From Elephas maximus indicus (lineage: Eukaryota > Chordata > Mammalia > Proboscidea > Elephantidae), in contig NC_064846.1 of the NCBI RefSeq assembly GCF_024166365.1, positions 26,247,866 to 26,311,865 of the forward strand: a stretch of DNA of 64,000 nucleotides, written 5' to 3'. This document shows, piece after piece, positions 32,580 through 43,500 of the stretch (position 1 is its first letter; each line of letters opens with the position of its first letter). Below the pieces are notes generated by a model. That model was not told the DNA's origin, ran no database searches, and saw nothing but the letters and a program-made list of their open reading frames with translations. The position numbers were made by a program, and so were the translations under genes.

Positions 32580-32714
32580 GTGATAATCTATACAAATTTT
32601 ATTTTAATATCAACTTGTATGGAAACAAGCAGGTGTCAGCTTTATTGCAGGCACGGAAAAAAGGGAAAGAAAAAACTCCAGTGATAACTTAGCTTGTATT
32701 TACACCATTTGGTT
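32580..32714 (-). other. RAB33A: RAB33A 3' UTR with poly(A) signals
   Basis: On the minus strand AATAAA occurs at 32641-32646 and again, as AAATAAAA context, at 32598-32603. Either gives a short 3' UTR of roughly 70-130 nt. The exact end is inferred. Confidence 0.55.
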
Positions 32715-33170
32715 TCAACAGGGACAGGAAGTTTTACTGTTGGCTTCCTGTGGGAACTCCAGTTTCTGCACCTTCCCCTGCTGCCTCTCAGCATCACGAT
32801 ACAGCAGGGATTTCTGGGCCTTCAATCGGCAAGCCAGGCACATGAAAATTGACTCCACGTTCTGGCTCTCATTGGGGTCCTTGGCTGATGTCTCAAACAA
32901 GAGCATGTTGTGGGCATCAGCAAATTTCAGGGCTAGGTTGGATGGTACCTGGATCTGTTCCCTCAAGTCACACTTGTTGCCCACAAGAACTTTCGGGACT
33001 AGTGGGGGCACAGCATGCCCATTACATTCTTGGATCCACATTTTGAGGTTGGTGAAGGATGTCATCTTGGTGACATCATAAACAAAGACCACTGCATGCA
33101 CATTGCGGTAGTAATGTTCTACCATGCTCTTGCGGAAGCGTTCCTGACCCGCCGTGTCCCACACCTGAAC
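32715..33170 (-). CDS. RAB33A: RAB33A coding exon 2
   Basis: 456 nt with stop. Acceptor on the minus strand is a pyrimidine-rich tract ending GATGTCTTCCAG at 33171. Encodes [10 protein letters not shown] through the CPC end. Asn186 (SAKDPNES) is the only difference from remembered human sequence that I noticed in this exon. Confidence 0.96.
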   Translation of the reverse strand, partial: VQVWDTAGQERFRKSMVEHYYRNVHAVVFVYDVTKMTSFTNLKMWIQECNGHAVPPLVPKVLVGNKCDLREQIQVPSNLALKFADAHNMLLFETSAKDPNESQNVESIFMCLACRLKAQKSLLYRDAERQQGKVQKLEFPQEANSKTSCPC

Positions 33171-36100
33171 CTGGAAGACATCAAAGCCAATATCTGAGAT
33201 CAGAAAAAGAAATATGAACAGATAGGAGAAAGCATGGCTCTGTGGCATTATAAAAATGAGATGACAGTCTTGGCATAGGAAGCAGGTCTCTGACACATCG
33301 ACAAAAATGGACTTATCAAGGTAAGTAGAGACGTTTGCTTCAGGATTTATCAAAATTTTTCTTTTAAGATTTCTACTTGAAAAACCGGGATGTAAATTGG
33401 TCAACCTTTCAGAAGACCAAGTTGGCAGTATTATCAAGAACCTTAAAAGTCCTCAAAACTCTTAGAGCCTGTAGTCCCACCTCCAGAAATCTATACAAAA
33501 GAAATAGCAGAGATAGGGTCAAGGCTCTGTGTACAAAGATCTCCATCGTGGTGTTATTTATACTTTGCTAAAAACAGGAAACCACCTAACTGCTCAGGAG
33601 GAGAGGACTAGCTAACGCTTATCTACTCATGTTCCTGTTGTTAGGTGCCCTAGTTGATAATGGCTCACAGTGATCCATGTTGGCGCAAACAACTAACTGC
33701 CAGGCTGCTAACCAAGAGGTTGGCAGTTCGAATACACCCAGCAGATGTGCAGAAGAAAAGACCTGACAATCTGCTCCTGTAAGATTACAGCCAAGAAAAC
33801 TCTATGGGGCAGTTCTTTTCCACATGGGTCACTGTGAGTATATATCCATAGATTGGAATACTAAGTAGCCATTAAAAATAATGTTTTCAAAGACTAAATA
33901 ATGGGGGGGATGCTCACAAAATACAAGTTAAGTGGAAAAAAGCAGGATACAAAATGTTTCATATATTATGTTCTCAGTTTTTAAAATATATTAAACAAAC
34001 AGGCATAGAAAGACTGGAAGTGTTCACAACAGAACACTAATGGTTATTTATGGGCAGTGGGGCTGCACATTATATTGGTTTTCTTCTACACTATCCTATA
34101 GTTTCAAAATTTTCTACTGTAAGCATGCATTACTTTGTTTTTGATTTGTTTTGGGGTTTTTTTGCAGTTACTTTTTAAAGAAAAGAAAGTTAGTGTTAAA
34201 GTCTCACCTTTTAGCTCAATTTATTTTTAAATTCATTTCTTTGTTATATAAAAGCTACTTTAGCACAGTGGATTTTTCTTCTGCATCACAACTTTTGGAA
34301 GAAAGGCCAAATTAGGAGGGGAAAAAAAGCTGATTTCAGTAACATACTCAAAGAAACAACTCCCCAGGGAGACCCTGGGGTCAATACACATTCAGCCCAA
34401 TCTATTTCCCTTTATTCCTCCAAAGTCTTGGACAAGGGAAACTCACACACAGAACAATGGTCCCAAGGCCCTATACGATTCTCAGTTATCAAAGAAAATT
34501 TGATTATGGCCACTAATTGACTACTATGGCTCTTAAAACGAAGTATACCCTTTATTGGAAGTTAGCAGTAAGTATAATCTAGTCAATATAATTGAATCTC
34601 TTTGCTCAGTGAAGATCTTATAGGGCCCTGGAGTCATTCTGAACATGAATTTTCGTGGTCCAGGCCCCCTTCGTCTCCTCTGTCGACACGGTGGCCAACT
34701 TCCTTCAGCACAACCTTCAGATCACCCCTTCTCCTCTATTTCTATTTACATGTCTCAAGGCCAGGCCCTTCCTTACTCACTCCTGGATTACAGCAAAGTC
34801 TTTTGGATTCTGGATGCCTCTACTCTGGCACTTTCTGCTTACTGCTTTCAGACTAGCCCTCTTAAGCCCCTGCTTACATCAGTAGTACCTCGTCCTTCTA
34901 TTCAGGAAATTACGATAGCCCTCTACTGCGTGTGGCACCAAATGGGAATTTTTTGGTCTGCCATAATTTGACCCCACAAGAATTTAGCTGCTAACCAAAA
35001 GGTCGGCAGTTTGAATCCACCAGGTGGTCCTTAAAAACCCTATGGGACAGCTCTACTCTGTCCTACAGGGTCACTGTGAGTTGGAATCGACTCGACGGCA
35101 ATGGGTTCAACCTAGTTCCAAACTACTCAGCTACACCTGGTTCTTTCCCTTCTCTGTACCTTTGCTCATGCTAGGTCACCGTCCCCTGACAGACGGAACT
35201 GATTACCCCTCATGGCCCCATTCAAATCTCACCCATTCTTCAAAACTCAGTTCATGCCTCTGCCCTCTTCCTAAAATTTTCTGCAACTTCTCTACAATTC
35301 TCTTTCCTTAGGAATTTCTATTGTACTGTGCGTCTGTACCACACCATTCAGAATGAATGTATTTGTTCTCGAATTGTCTCATTAGTGCTCTTGGCATCTC
35401 CTCAGCCAAACTCTCAGCAGTCTTCTGCCTGAGAGCACTCATCATCAAGGTTGTCATCATTGTGCTTCTCACCAAAAAGTAGTACTGCCCTGAGCCACCA
35501 AAAAGACAAGCAGGCTGGCCGTCAAGCCTATTTCAGAGAGAACATCTGACTGGTTACACAGAAAAACACGAGTCTGACATCCTTTCAAAGGAGAAGACGG
35601 ATTTGCCTCTGCAAGCGGAGAGAGACTGTCATCTCTTGCACTTCTCTGGTGCTCCGAGCAGGAAGAAAGGGCGAGCAGGCCAGAAAAGGAACAGCGGTCA
35701 GTTGGTGGGAAGACAGCAGATCTAGCACAAGAGTATCCTTACCATTTGCTCCTGAGCCCCACCCCCACCCCTCTTGCCTCTGAGTGAGGCTGAATCCCTA
35801 CCAGCCTTCAGGCGTATGGCAGATGCTTTAACACCATGAGCTCAGCACTCTAAAAATACCTGCCACTAGCAGGAACATGGGTGGGAGTGTGTGAGGTGTT
35901 TGGGGTTGAGTAGGTTGGCTGTTTGACTTTTCTTTGGCTTCATAATTGTGTACACCACCCAGGTTGTCGGAACTGCGGGGAGGGCCCTCCCAGCTGAAGA
36001 CCTCCTTTGCCTCTCCAATGGGATACGGAGCCTTGAAGCTCTGATTTGGCACCTCAGAATTTAAATGGTTGTCACTGTTCCCACCCAGCTCTTTACAATC

Positions 36101-39100
36101 CCCACCCCAAGTTCTTTGCATCCCAGTCTGTGGTGAGAGGTGAGCCAAGAAGCAGGCTGCTCCCAGCAGAAAAACAGGAGAGCCGATGGTGTGGATGGTG
36201 TGGTCTCAAGTCACCAGAAAGGTACAGCACAGCAGGCAGGCTCACAGGACACGTGGTGCAATCTCATTTTATCAGGGGGTTCTATGTTCCTGCTCTTCTC
36301 AGCACCCTCATAAGCCCCTGGCCCCTGCCAGAGAGTGAAAGAATCTACTTTCCCCTTTTTTTATTGAGTTGAGATTCACATAACATAAAAACGAGCCATT
36401 TTAAAACGAACAACTCAGTGGCACCACCACTGCTATCTAGTTCCAAATATTTTCATCACTCCAAAAGGAAGCTCTGTACCCATTAAGCCGGCATTACCAT
36501 TCCCTCTCCCTCCAGCTCCCGGCAGCCATTAATAAACTTTGGTCTTTATGCATTTGCCTATTCTAGATACTTCATATACCGTATTTTTACGAAAATAATG
36601 CACGTGTTATACATTTTTTGCCAACTGTTATGTCAGAACTCTTTTACCTTATTTTTTGCAAATTACATGCCCACACACATAAAGGTTCAAAAATGATGAC
36701 ATTAAAAAAAACACTTCTGGCATAGGGCTCAGCATAATAATGAGAATGTTATTTGCATAAAAATATGGTAAGTGGGATCATACAATATTTGTTCTTTTGT
36801 GACTGACTTATATCATTCAGCGTAACGTCTTCAAGGTTCCTCTATGTGGTAGCATGTATTAGAACTTCATTTCTCTTTATGTGTATATACCACTTTTGGT
36901 TTATCCATTAATTTGTTGATGGACACTTGAGTTGTTTTCACCTTTTGACTACTGTAAATAATGCTGCAATGAACACTGGTGTACAAGTATCTGTATACCA
37001 GGTTTGAGTACCTGTTTTCAGACCTATCTTCTTCCCCTTTTGCGCTTAGCTCTCCTCACTCCTATTCCTCCTTTCCTGTGGGCACTGGCTACTGCTGAGC
37101 TAGATATATGCTTCCCCGATCTCTTTTTCACTCAGAGGGTCAGTAGGGTATAGTGGAGTCAAACCAACGTAGGTGCAAATCTCAACCCAAATCATTTACT
37201 AGTTATGTGTCCTTAGTCAAGTTACTTACTTCAATGTCCTTGTTTGAAAAATAAGGATCGCAACACCAATCTTGTGGGAATGCGGTGAGCTAGCATTGCT
37301 TGCAAGTACATGACACAGTGTTTAATATACTCTTTCTTCCTCCCCGGCTCGAAAGCTCCACTGTTAAGTCTGGATGGACGACTACTCGAGAGGCCACTTT
37401 TGAAAATACAACAGTAGCTTTGGACTTCAGAAGACCTGGGTTCCAGCCACAGCACCTCCACTTACTAGCTGAGTACATGACTAGGCAAGTCATTTAAAGT
37501 CTCTGAAACTGAGCTTTGTTTTCTTCATCTGTACAATGGGAACCTGATTCTTCCCTGGTTGCCAGAAAGATCAAATGAAATAAATACATGAGAAAGAGCT
37601 TTCGCAAAATGTAAAGCGCTCTCCAAATATTGTTGTTGTTAGTTATCAAGTCAACTCCAACTCATGGGAGACGCCATGTGTGTCAGAGTAGAACTGTGCT
37701 CCATAGGGTTTACAAGGCTGCGACCTTTTGGAAACAGATTGCCAGGCCTGGCTTCCAAGGTGCCTGTGGTCAGTTCAGACTGCCAGCCTTTCAGCTAGTA
37801 GTCAAGTGCTTAACCGTTTGCACCACCCAAGAAGCTCTGCCAATATTAGTTGTTGCTATTGTCTCAGAAGGCCTATCAACCCTCTCTTGTTAGCATTGCT
37901 CTTTGGATCCATTGGATGTCATCCTGGAAATCTTGGCTTCTTGAAGATGAGATAGACCCAAAGCAAGGGCATTTCAGTGGAAGGGGAGGAGAGAGGAATT
38001 CCAGCAACATGCCATGGGTGGCCAGGGACAGGCCCAAACTTATAGGGTGCTGGAGGAGGGTCAAGGGGCACAGCATGGGGAGCTGCCAAAGATAAATAGA
38101 GCCTTTTAACCATTTTCCTGGGGCTATCCCTGCCTGAGAAGCTTCAGCAAGCCCCCCACTCCCTGCACGTGCTCTTGGCTGACATGGGTATTTCTTTTCC
38201 CTAGGGAACATATGTAGCATCTTTCTATAGATGAGGCATGAATGTGCCTTTGTTGGAAGCCAATGGGGGAGGGTAGATGTGGAAAAAGGGAGACGAGTAC
38301 ATCTGTAACAAGTAAAACAAGTAGATGATGGGAAAAGTTTTAAACAAATCTTCGTCTTTTTCAACCAGCTGGACTTGTCCCATATGCATCTAAGATACAC
38401 ACACACACACCCAAAGCTTATACAGGGAAAGGCAAAGTAGGACAAAGAGAAACTCACACGCTGAAAGGGAGCTAGAGATACACACATTGGTGGATAATGA
38501 ACCATTAAGCTAACTGGCAGAAGATGGAAGCCCAGAAGCCCTAAGGAAAACATGATGTCATTCTGACGGCAGGCCAGCTTCCAATGAACACTTAGCTCAG
38601 CCTCCATCCACTCGGGAATGTGACACAGGAAGGTGTTTTATCACCGGATCAGCAGAGAAAGAGAAATTCAAATCCAGGGCCACACCTGCCCACAGTCACC
38701 GCTGACCTGCACTTTGGCGGAGGGGGTACCCAGCCTGCGGAAGGAACCAAATTTGAGAGGAGGGGTACTTGTCTGAGAATTTACAAAGAATGGCTCAGAA
38801 ATTAGTTTCTGAGCATCCCGACAACTACCTCCCCAGCCTCCTCACATCCCTAGTTGGCATTTTCCAGTGCTTTTAGCTGAGACAGGCACAATATGATTTA
38901 GCTAAACCTTTTTTTTATAGGTGACAGACACAGAATGGTCATCAACGGAAGCTCCAGATGTTAGCGGATGCCTCTACCCTTTTCAGGCTGATGTCAGGAA
39001 GGACTCTTAGCTTTTCTATACGATGTCCCTGTTAGAGGTAACTTGCGGGGGGGTTGGGAGGTGGATGCCGTGAGCAGGTATTTATGAGCTCTTCTAAGCC

Positions 39101-42100
39101 AGGCAGCCTGATGCATGGAAAGAGTACTGAAAGGAAATTTGGAGACCTGAGTTCTAGGCCTCACCTTGTGTGATCTTTGGCAAGTCACATTCTCTGAGCC
39201 CCAGTTTCCTACCTGTAAAATGAGGACGCTGGCCTAGAGAATCTCGAAGGTCTCTTACATCTCTGAACACTGATTCTTGTATCCAATGTGAGACAGTTAA
39301 GATGCAAAAACTAAAACCCAGGTACTCTGCTCAGTTTCCTAGGTGCAGTTGAAGGAGACATCTTGAAGGCTCCTGGGTCCTCAGGCTATGACCCTAGGGC
39401 CTGGGCCTAGAAAAGGCTAGCTGAGGCTGGCTGCCTGGCACCCACCTCCCGATCCCCACCCTTGTTCAGGCTGTGTATTGCCTCCTAGAGAAGAGTGTGG
39501 GGGTAAAGACCATGGGCTCTGATTCTGGCGCTGGCAGAGAGGGCAGTATAGTGAGATGCTAAAGGAAGGGCTTAGGCTCAAGAGTCAAAGACTGATGCAC
39601 TGATCCATGTGACATGCGGAAAGTCATTTAATCTCTCTAAACAGTAGTCGGAATCCCTAGATGGTGCAAACGATTAATGCACTTGGCTGCTAACCAAAAG
39701 GTTGGACGTTTGAGTCCACACTGAGGCACCTCAGAAGAAAGGCCAGGCGATCTACTTCTGATAAATCAGACATCGAAAACCCTACGGAGCACAGTTCTAC
39801 TCTGACACACACGGGGTCACCATGAGTCAGAGACGACTCGACAGCAACTGTTCTGGTTTAAACATCAGTCTCCTTATCTATAAAATAGGAATGATAATAA
39901 CAATAGTACTGATTTCATAGGGTTGTTACAAGGATCAAATATGATAATACATGTAAAGTGCCAAGCCTGGGCTCTTTGTTTATTCAATAAATGTTGTTTT
40001 TAGCTGCTGTTGAGTCACCCACAACTCATATCTACCCCATGTACAACAAGATCAGACTGTTTTGATCCATAGGTTTTCATTGGCTGATTTTTGGAAGGAA
40101 ATCGCCAGGCCTTTCTTCCTAGTCTCTGCTGAAATCTGTTCAGCCTTGTAGCAATGCACAAGTCTCCACTGACAGATGGGTGGCAGCTGTGCATGAGGTG
40201 CACTGGCCTGGAATCAAACCAGGTCTCCCACATGGAAGGCAAGGATTGTACCACTGAACCCAAAGGCCTCATTCAATAAATGCCCATTGCTGTCAAGTCG
40301 ATTCCAACTCACAGCGACCCTATAGGACAGAATAGAACTGCCCCACAGGGTTTCCAAGGAGCATCTGGTGGATTCGAACTGCCGATCTTTTGGTTAGCAG
40401 CTGAGCTCTTAATCAAGGCTCCATTCAATAAAAACAAGTTATTATTATTACTATTGCCTGTTTGTTGGAGGCTTTTCTCAATATTCATGTTAACCAGAAA
40501 ACATGGATCATAAATGCTGTGATGGGGTGGGGGGGCGCATGGACTGGAGACACCAAATGGGCTTCAACCTCCTAGGGATGGCTCTGGTAATTAGGAGTAG
40601 CCCCAAATATACTAACTCAGTCATGCCCCAGCAGGAGTTGCCCCGTGTGCTACCCCAGGACACAAGGAGTCAGCCCAAAAGAGGCCCCACCCTAGTCTTG
40701 GACTGTAGCAAAGAGCTTGCTGAGACCTCTTTACCACTCTCCTGTGAGGGCTGGTATTTTAGAGCTTAGAGCCTTCTATTGCTAACTGTGGTCTAGGGCT
40801 ACCTGGGCCTGTCACACTGGATTTTTCTCTCTCTCCCCCAAAGGGGAAAGCCCTTGGCAGTCACCTCCTAGAGTGGTTTTGGCCCTTGTTCCTTAAGGAA
40901 CTCCAGACCGGCAGAAGTGTGGGGCAAAATCTTCTCCTATCTAGATCACATGCTAGCTGTCCAGCTGCCATGCTCTGCCATCTTCCCACGGACATGCTGG
41001 CCTCTCGCCTGCCAGCGTTGGCTGTGAGATTGGAGCAGCTTTACAAGAGGCAGGGACACCATCTCCCTGCTCCCATACCCCACCTTAAGTGCTTCAGAAT
41101 CTGTGGTCGGAGGACTCCTCCACAGGCATGGTCACAAGACTTTGCCCTCTTAAAAGATATCACCTTCCCCCAAAAAGCCTGTATTAAGCACTTATCTGCA
41201 CGTGCTAGTGTGCTGAGCTGCTTCCAGTGAGTCACACTGTCATAGGCTTTGCCCTCTGGGAGAAGATCCAGAATGTTTGGCAGAGACTGTAAAATCCAGT
41301 TTAGCTAAGTACTGGGGTGTTAGAAGGGAAGGAATGGTTTAAAAATGTCCCCAAGGCCATTGGATAATGACCCTCTTGCACTTGATTTTCACCTCCCCAT
41401 TCCCCACTTCCTAGCTTCCTTCTCTTCTCCGTCCTCCCTCAGACTCTCAAACACTTCCTTTCTCCTCCACCTAAATTTCAGGCGGCCTTATTCTCATTTC
41501 CCCGTTTTAAATTCAGGGAACACTTTGGCTCAATGTGACACTTGATTTTCAACAAGTGATAGTATTACATTTTAAGGATTTTAGATCCCATGCACAGATA
41601 TATTTCTACTTGGATAAAAAAGGCATGCTTTAGAAATTCCAGAATCTTGCAGCCTTACATTAAAGAAACTAGACACACTAGAGAAAGCCCTAACCAAGGA
41701 AACGTCAGTGTACGAGCCCTAGGAAAAGACCAAGACAGATACCTACAATGACTTTAAAGGGAAATGCTCCAATTCCCAAAAGGCCAGGGTCAAAAAGATC
41801 ACAATTTGAGAACAATGCCCTAGCTTCCTGACCCTGGGGCTCAATTGTTTTGGAGAGCTCTCTGTTAACAAACAGAACCGAGCAGCCCATCTTCCTGGCA
41901 CCTACCTTGGCCTGGTTTCTGAAGCCATTTAAAAAACATTCATCTTAAGTCAAGGAGTCAGGAGTCTTGCTCAGTTTAGAGTGTTTCATCATTCTCCCCA
42001 GTTCCTCAGCCCTTCTCTGCACATCTCTCAGATGACCAGCCTCAGAGACACTCTGGCTGTTGGACTGGCAAGAGGGAGGTTTACCTTCACCCTGACTCCG

Positions 42101-43351
42101 TGGAGGGTCCAACCAGAGGCTCTAGAAAAGGCCAGCTGTGACTCTAGCGAAATTGGTCTTCAGTGTCCCCAGTGCCTTTTGAGGTGCCTCCCTCCCCCTT
42201 CCTCCTCTGCTCCCTCCCCCCACACACCTGAAGTTGCCCTTGCCACGTCCTCCCTCCCATCACACCCTGCACACTGAAATGTTCTGTCCTGTAGACTTAA
42301 AGATGAGAACAAATAGACAAGAATATTCGTACTTGGCGTATGTAATAAACTCATGGGGAAGGGGGAGACCAAGGCACTTCCCTTGGCCCTCAGGTAACTT
42401 GCTCTGTATTTTTACAAAGGCCTTCTGAAGATAATACCCTGACCTGACAGAGCAAGATACCCCAGACAAGTAAAAGAGTTATCATTTGGGAAGGATGGTT
42501 CCAAAAGAACAAGTTTTGTCTATTATGAAGGGCTGGCGGGGGACCCTGTCTGAATTTCTTTCAAAGGACTCATGGCTGTGGGCCAGAACCACCCCCGCTC
42601 TCAACTCAGCCCTAATCTCAACTATAAACTGTAATTTAAAACAAAGCAGTTCTCATTCTTGAGGCTTAGCTCAAGTGGTTTTTGCAGCCTATTGGCACCC
42701 AAGAGGTAGACTAGACCTCAAGATGCGTAAAGTGCTTTGGGATCGATCCCACAGACCTGGACCAAAAGCTGCCTCATGCCTCCCTCTGCCCACAAGTGCT
42801 GCTGCTCTTGGCGCAGGGTCAAGGATGGGATCAACCTTGCTATTCCAGACAAGAACTGTCGGCCAGGGGCAACGAGCTGAAAAAGGAAACCATTCCCTCC
42901 TGCCCTAAAAACAGGGGTGAGGTAAGAACGGGGTCACTGAGAGAGGCAAAAGAGGATGAGGAGGTGCCCAGGGTCTTGGGCTCAGCGGGCGGCGACACAA
43001 CCAAGAGCTGGACGTCTCCAGCCACTAGAGCGATGCCTCAGGCGAGGTCCCCTCCCAGCTCCCTCCCTTCCCGGACCTGACCGTCTGGATCACCTTGATC
43101 TTCTCGCCCTCTATTTCCACTGTCTTCTCCCTGAAGTCCACGCCGATTGTGGCTTCAGTCTTGTCCGGGAAGGTGCCCCCGCAGAAGCGGAAGGTCAGGC
43201 AGGTCTTGCCCACGTTGGAGTCCCCAATCACGATGATTTTGAAGATGCGAATCTGCACGTACTGGTCCAGCGACGAGTCGAGCTCCAGGGCGGCCAGGCC
43301 AGCGGCCGAGGCGGGTCGCAGGCTCCCGTGGCCCAGGATGGGCTGCGCCAT
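32715..43351 (-). CDS. RAB33A: RAB33A, Ras-related small GTPase (complete, 2 coding exons)
   Basis: Rab-family GTPase; RAB33A is known from brain and lymphoid cells and acts in Golgi-derived vesicle transport. Coding exons 43094-43351 (86 codons) and 32715-33170 (151 codons plus stop) give 237 residues, the human length as I recall it. Motifs: P-loop GDSNVGKT (43-50), switch I TIGVDF (68-73), WDTAGQE (90-96), NKCD (151-154), SAK (181-183), C-terminal CPC for double geranylgeranylation. Start: ATG at 43351 with G at -3 and +4; the in-frame open sequence upstream has no ATG. Exon 1 donor is GTGATC, somewhat weak, but joining there gives [11 protein letters not shown], as in the family. Convergent with ZNF280C and divergent from AIFM1. 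Confidence 0.97.
33638..33838 (+). mobile_element. AfroSINE, long form, degraded
   Basis: 'gctaaccaagaggttggcag', 'ttcgaatacacccagcagat', 'agaaaactctatggggcagt' and a truncated tail 'gggtcactgtgag'. Confidence 0.78.
34645..35425 (+). mobile_element. L2 LINE, split by an AfroSINE
   Basis: L2-like text such as 'ttcctcctgcctcag'-type phrases: 'gccaggcccttccttactca', 'aaatctcacccattcttcaa', 'atgcctctgccctcttccta'. Interrupted at 34986-35107. Confidence 0.55.
34986..35107 (+). mobile_element. AfroSINE, 5'-truncated
   Basis: Begins inside the head at 'gctgctaaccaaaaggtcgg' and runs to 'gactcgacggcaatgggttc'. Confidence 0.88.
36355..37005 (-). mobile_element. L1 LINE 3' fragment, antisense, split by a MITE
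   Basis: Left half to 36578 ('gattcacataacataaaaac', 'ctctgtacccattaagccgg'), right half from 36769 ('agtgggatcatacaatattt', 'tggacacttgagttgttttc'). Homologous to the L1 at 2476. Confidence 0.75.
36579..36768. mobile_element. Mariner-like MITE (TA target site), 190 bp
   Basis: Flanked by TA at 36577-36578 and 36769-36770. Ends are inverted: left 'ccgtatttttacgaaaataa', right complement 'ccatatttttatgcaaataa' (17 of 20 match). Removing it with one TA restores the L1 phrase acttcata-ta-agtggg. TA duplication and size fit a non-autonomous Tc1/mariner element; it encodes nothing. Confidence 0.85.
37135..37290 (+). mobile_element. MIR SINE
   Basis: 'agtgtagt'-type start 'gggtatagtggagtcaaacc', 'tagtcaagttacttacttca' and 'tgtttgaaaaataaggatcg'. 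Confidence 0.65.
37400..37617 (+). mobile_element. MIR SINE
   Basis: 'ttggacttcagaagacctgg', 'cttactagctgagtacatga' and 'ttcttcatctgtacaatggg' are MIR blocks; the AfroSINE at 37632 lies at its end. Confidence 0.7.
37632..37833 (-). mobile_element. AfroSINE long type, antisense
   Basis: Flanked by near-identical 14-mers gctctccaaatatt (37618) and gctctgccaatatt (37834). Contains 'atgtgtgtcagagtagaact' and 'gtgcttaaccgtttgcacca'. Confidence 0.92.
39115..39260 (+). mobile_element. MIR SINE
   Basis: 'agacctgagttctaggcctc', 'gatctttggcaagtcacatt' and 'cctgtaaaatgaggacgctg'. Confidence 0.75.
39480..39990 (+). mobile_element. MIR SINE, split by an AfroSINE
   Basis: First part up to 39648 ('gaaagtcatttaatctctct'), resuming at 39861 ('tccttatctataaaatagga', 'catagggttgttacaaggat'). 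Confidence 0.75.
39649..39860 (+). mobile_element. AfroSINE long type
   Basis: 'ggtgcaaacgattaatgcac', 'agaaaggccaggcgatctac', 'acacacggggtcaccatgag'. The head closely follows a tRNA-Asn gene outline. Confidence 0.9.
39996..40262 (-). mobile_element. SINE with tRNA-Gly-like head, antisense
   Basis: The AfroSINE-type body ('ggttttcattggctgatttt', 'gaaatcgccaggcctttctt') is joined to a different head. On the minus strand 40262-40213 reads 'ggttcagtggtacaatcctt' then 'gccttccatgtgggagacct' and 'ggtttgattc', the outline of tRNA-Gly including A and B boxes. Confidence 0.78.
40281..40421 (-). mobile_element. AfroSINE, short type, antisense
   Basis: Flanked by exact attcaataaa at 40271-40280 and 40423-40432. 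Runs 'gcccattgctgtcaagtcga' to 'aatcaaggctc'. Confidence 0.92.
43094..43351 (-). CDS. RAB33A: RAB33A coding exon 1
   Basis: 258 nt, Met1-Lys86, phase 0 at its end. Holds the P-loop and switch I. The reading frame runs on into the intron (VIQTVRSGK...), but the exon 2 junction requires splicing at 43094/43093. Confidence 0.95.
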
Positions 43352-43437
43352 CTCCCCCGGACCGGCCCGGAGCCCGACCCCCCTCGAGGGCTCCACACAA
43401 AGACAACGGCCACGTTCGTGCGCTCGAGGCGAGCGAG

Positions 43438-43500
43438 CTGTGTGCGTGTGTGTGTCCGCCTGTGTGTGCGTGCGCCGGGAGCGTGTGCGCGCGCGCGGGA
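43438..43500. repeat. Alternating GT/GC tract upstream of RAB33A start codon
   Basis: Mostly alternating purine-pyrimidine (gtgtgcgtgtgtgtg ... tgtgcgcgcgcgcggg), 90-150 bp before the ATG on the minus strand; likely 5' UTR or core promoter. Confidence 0.85.

Larger units (their letters stand above)
14236..32590. other. Intergenic region between ZNF280C and RAB33A (tail to tail)
   Basis: No gene recognised. Named repeats are listed separately. Stretches where I see nothing assignable: 14240-15205, 17265-18420, 19220-19620, 22260-22795, 23580-23985, 24860-25845, 26610-26995, 27390-28060, 28900-29395, 30140-30515, 30715-31115 and 32200-32590. Some probably hide old L2/MIR sequence. Confidence 0.6.
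33171..43093 (-). other. RAB33A: RAB33A intron
   Basis: 9.9 kb. Contains AfroSINEs, L2 (34645-35425), an L1 with a MITE (36355-37005), MIRs and a tRNA-Gly-headed SINE. I see nothing assignable in 33840-34640, 35430-36350, 37850-39110, 40435-42900; 38396-38410 is a (CA)n run. Open frames such as 37876-38607 on the minus strand show no family features. Confidence 0.65.

Noticed and set aside
37876-38607. 243-codon frame on the RAB33A strand within its intron
   Set aside because: No domain, no convincing splice context and a competing overlapping frame; considered chance, though a conservation test would be decisive.
40213-40262. A tRNA-Gly gene on the minus strand
   Set aside because: A and B boxes are recognisable, but the arms do not pair fully and it is fused to a SINE body, so it is a SINE head rather than a tRNA gene.
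43352-43396. In-frame N-terminal extension of RAB33A (15 codons)
   Set aside because: It would begin at GTG, not ATG, and the family starts at MAQP; the ATG at 43351 has a good context.
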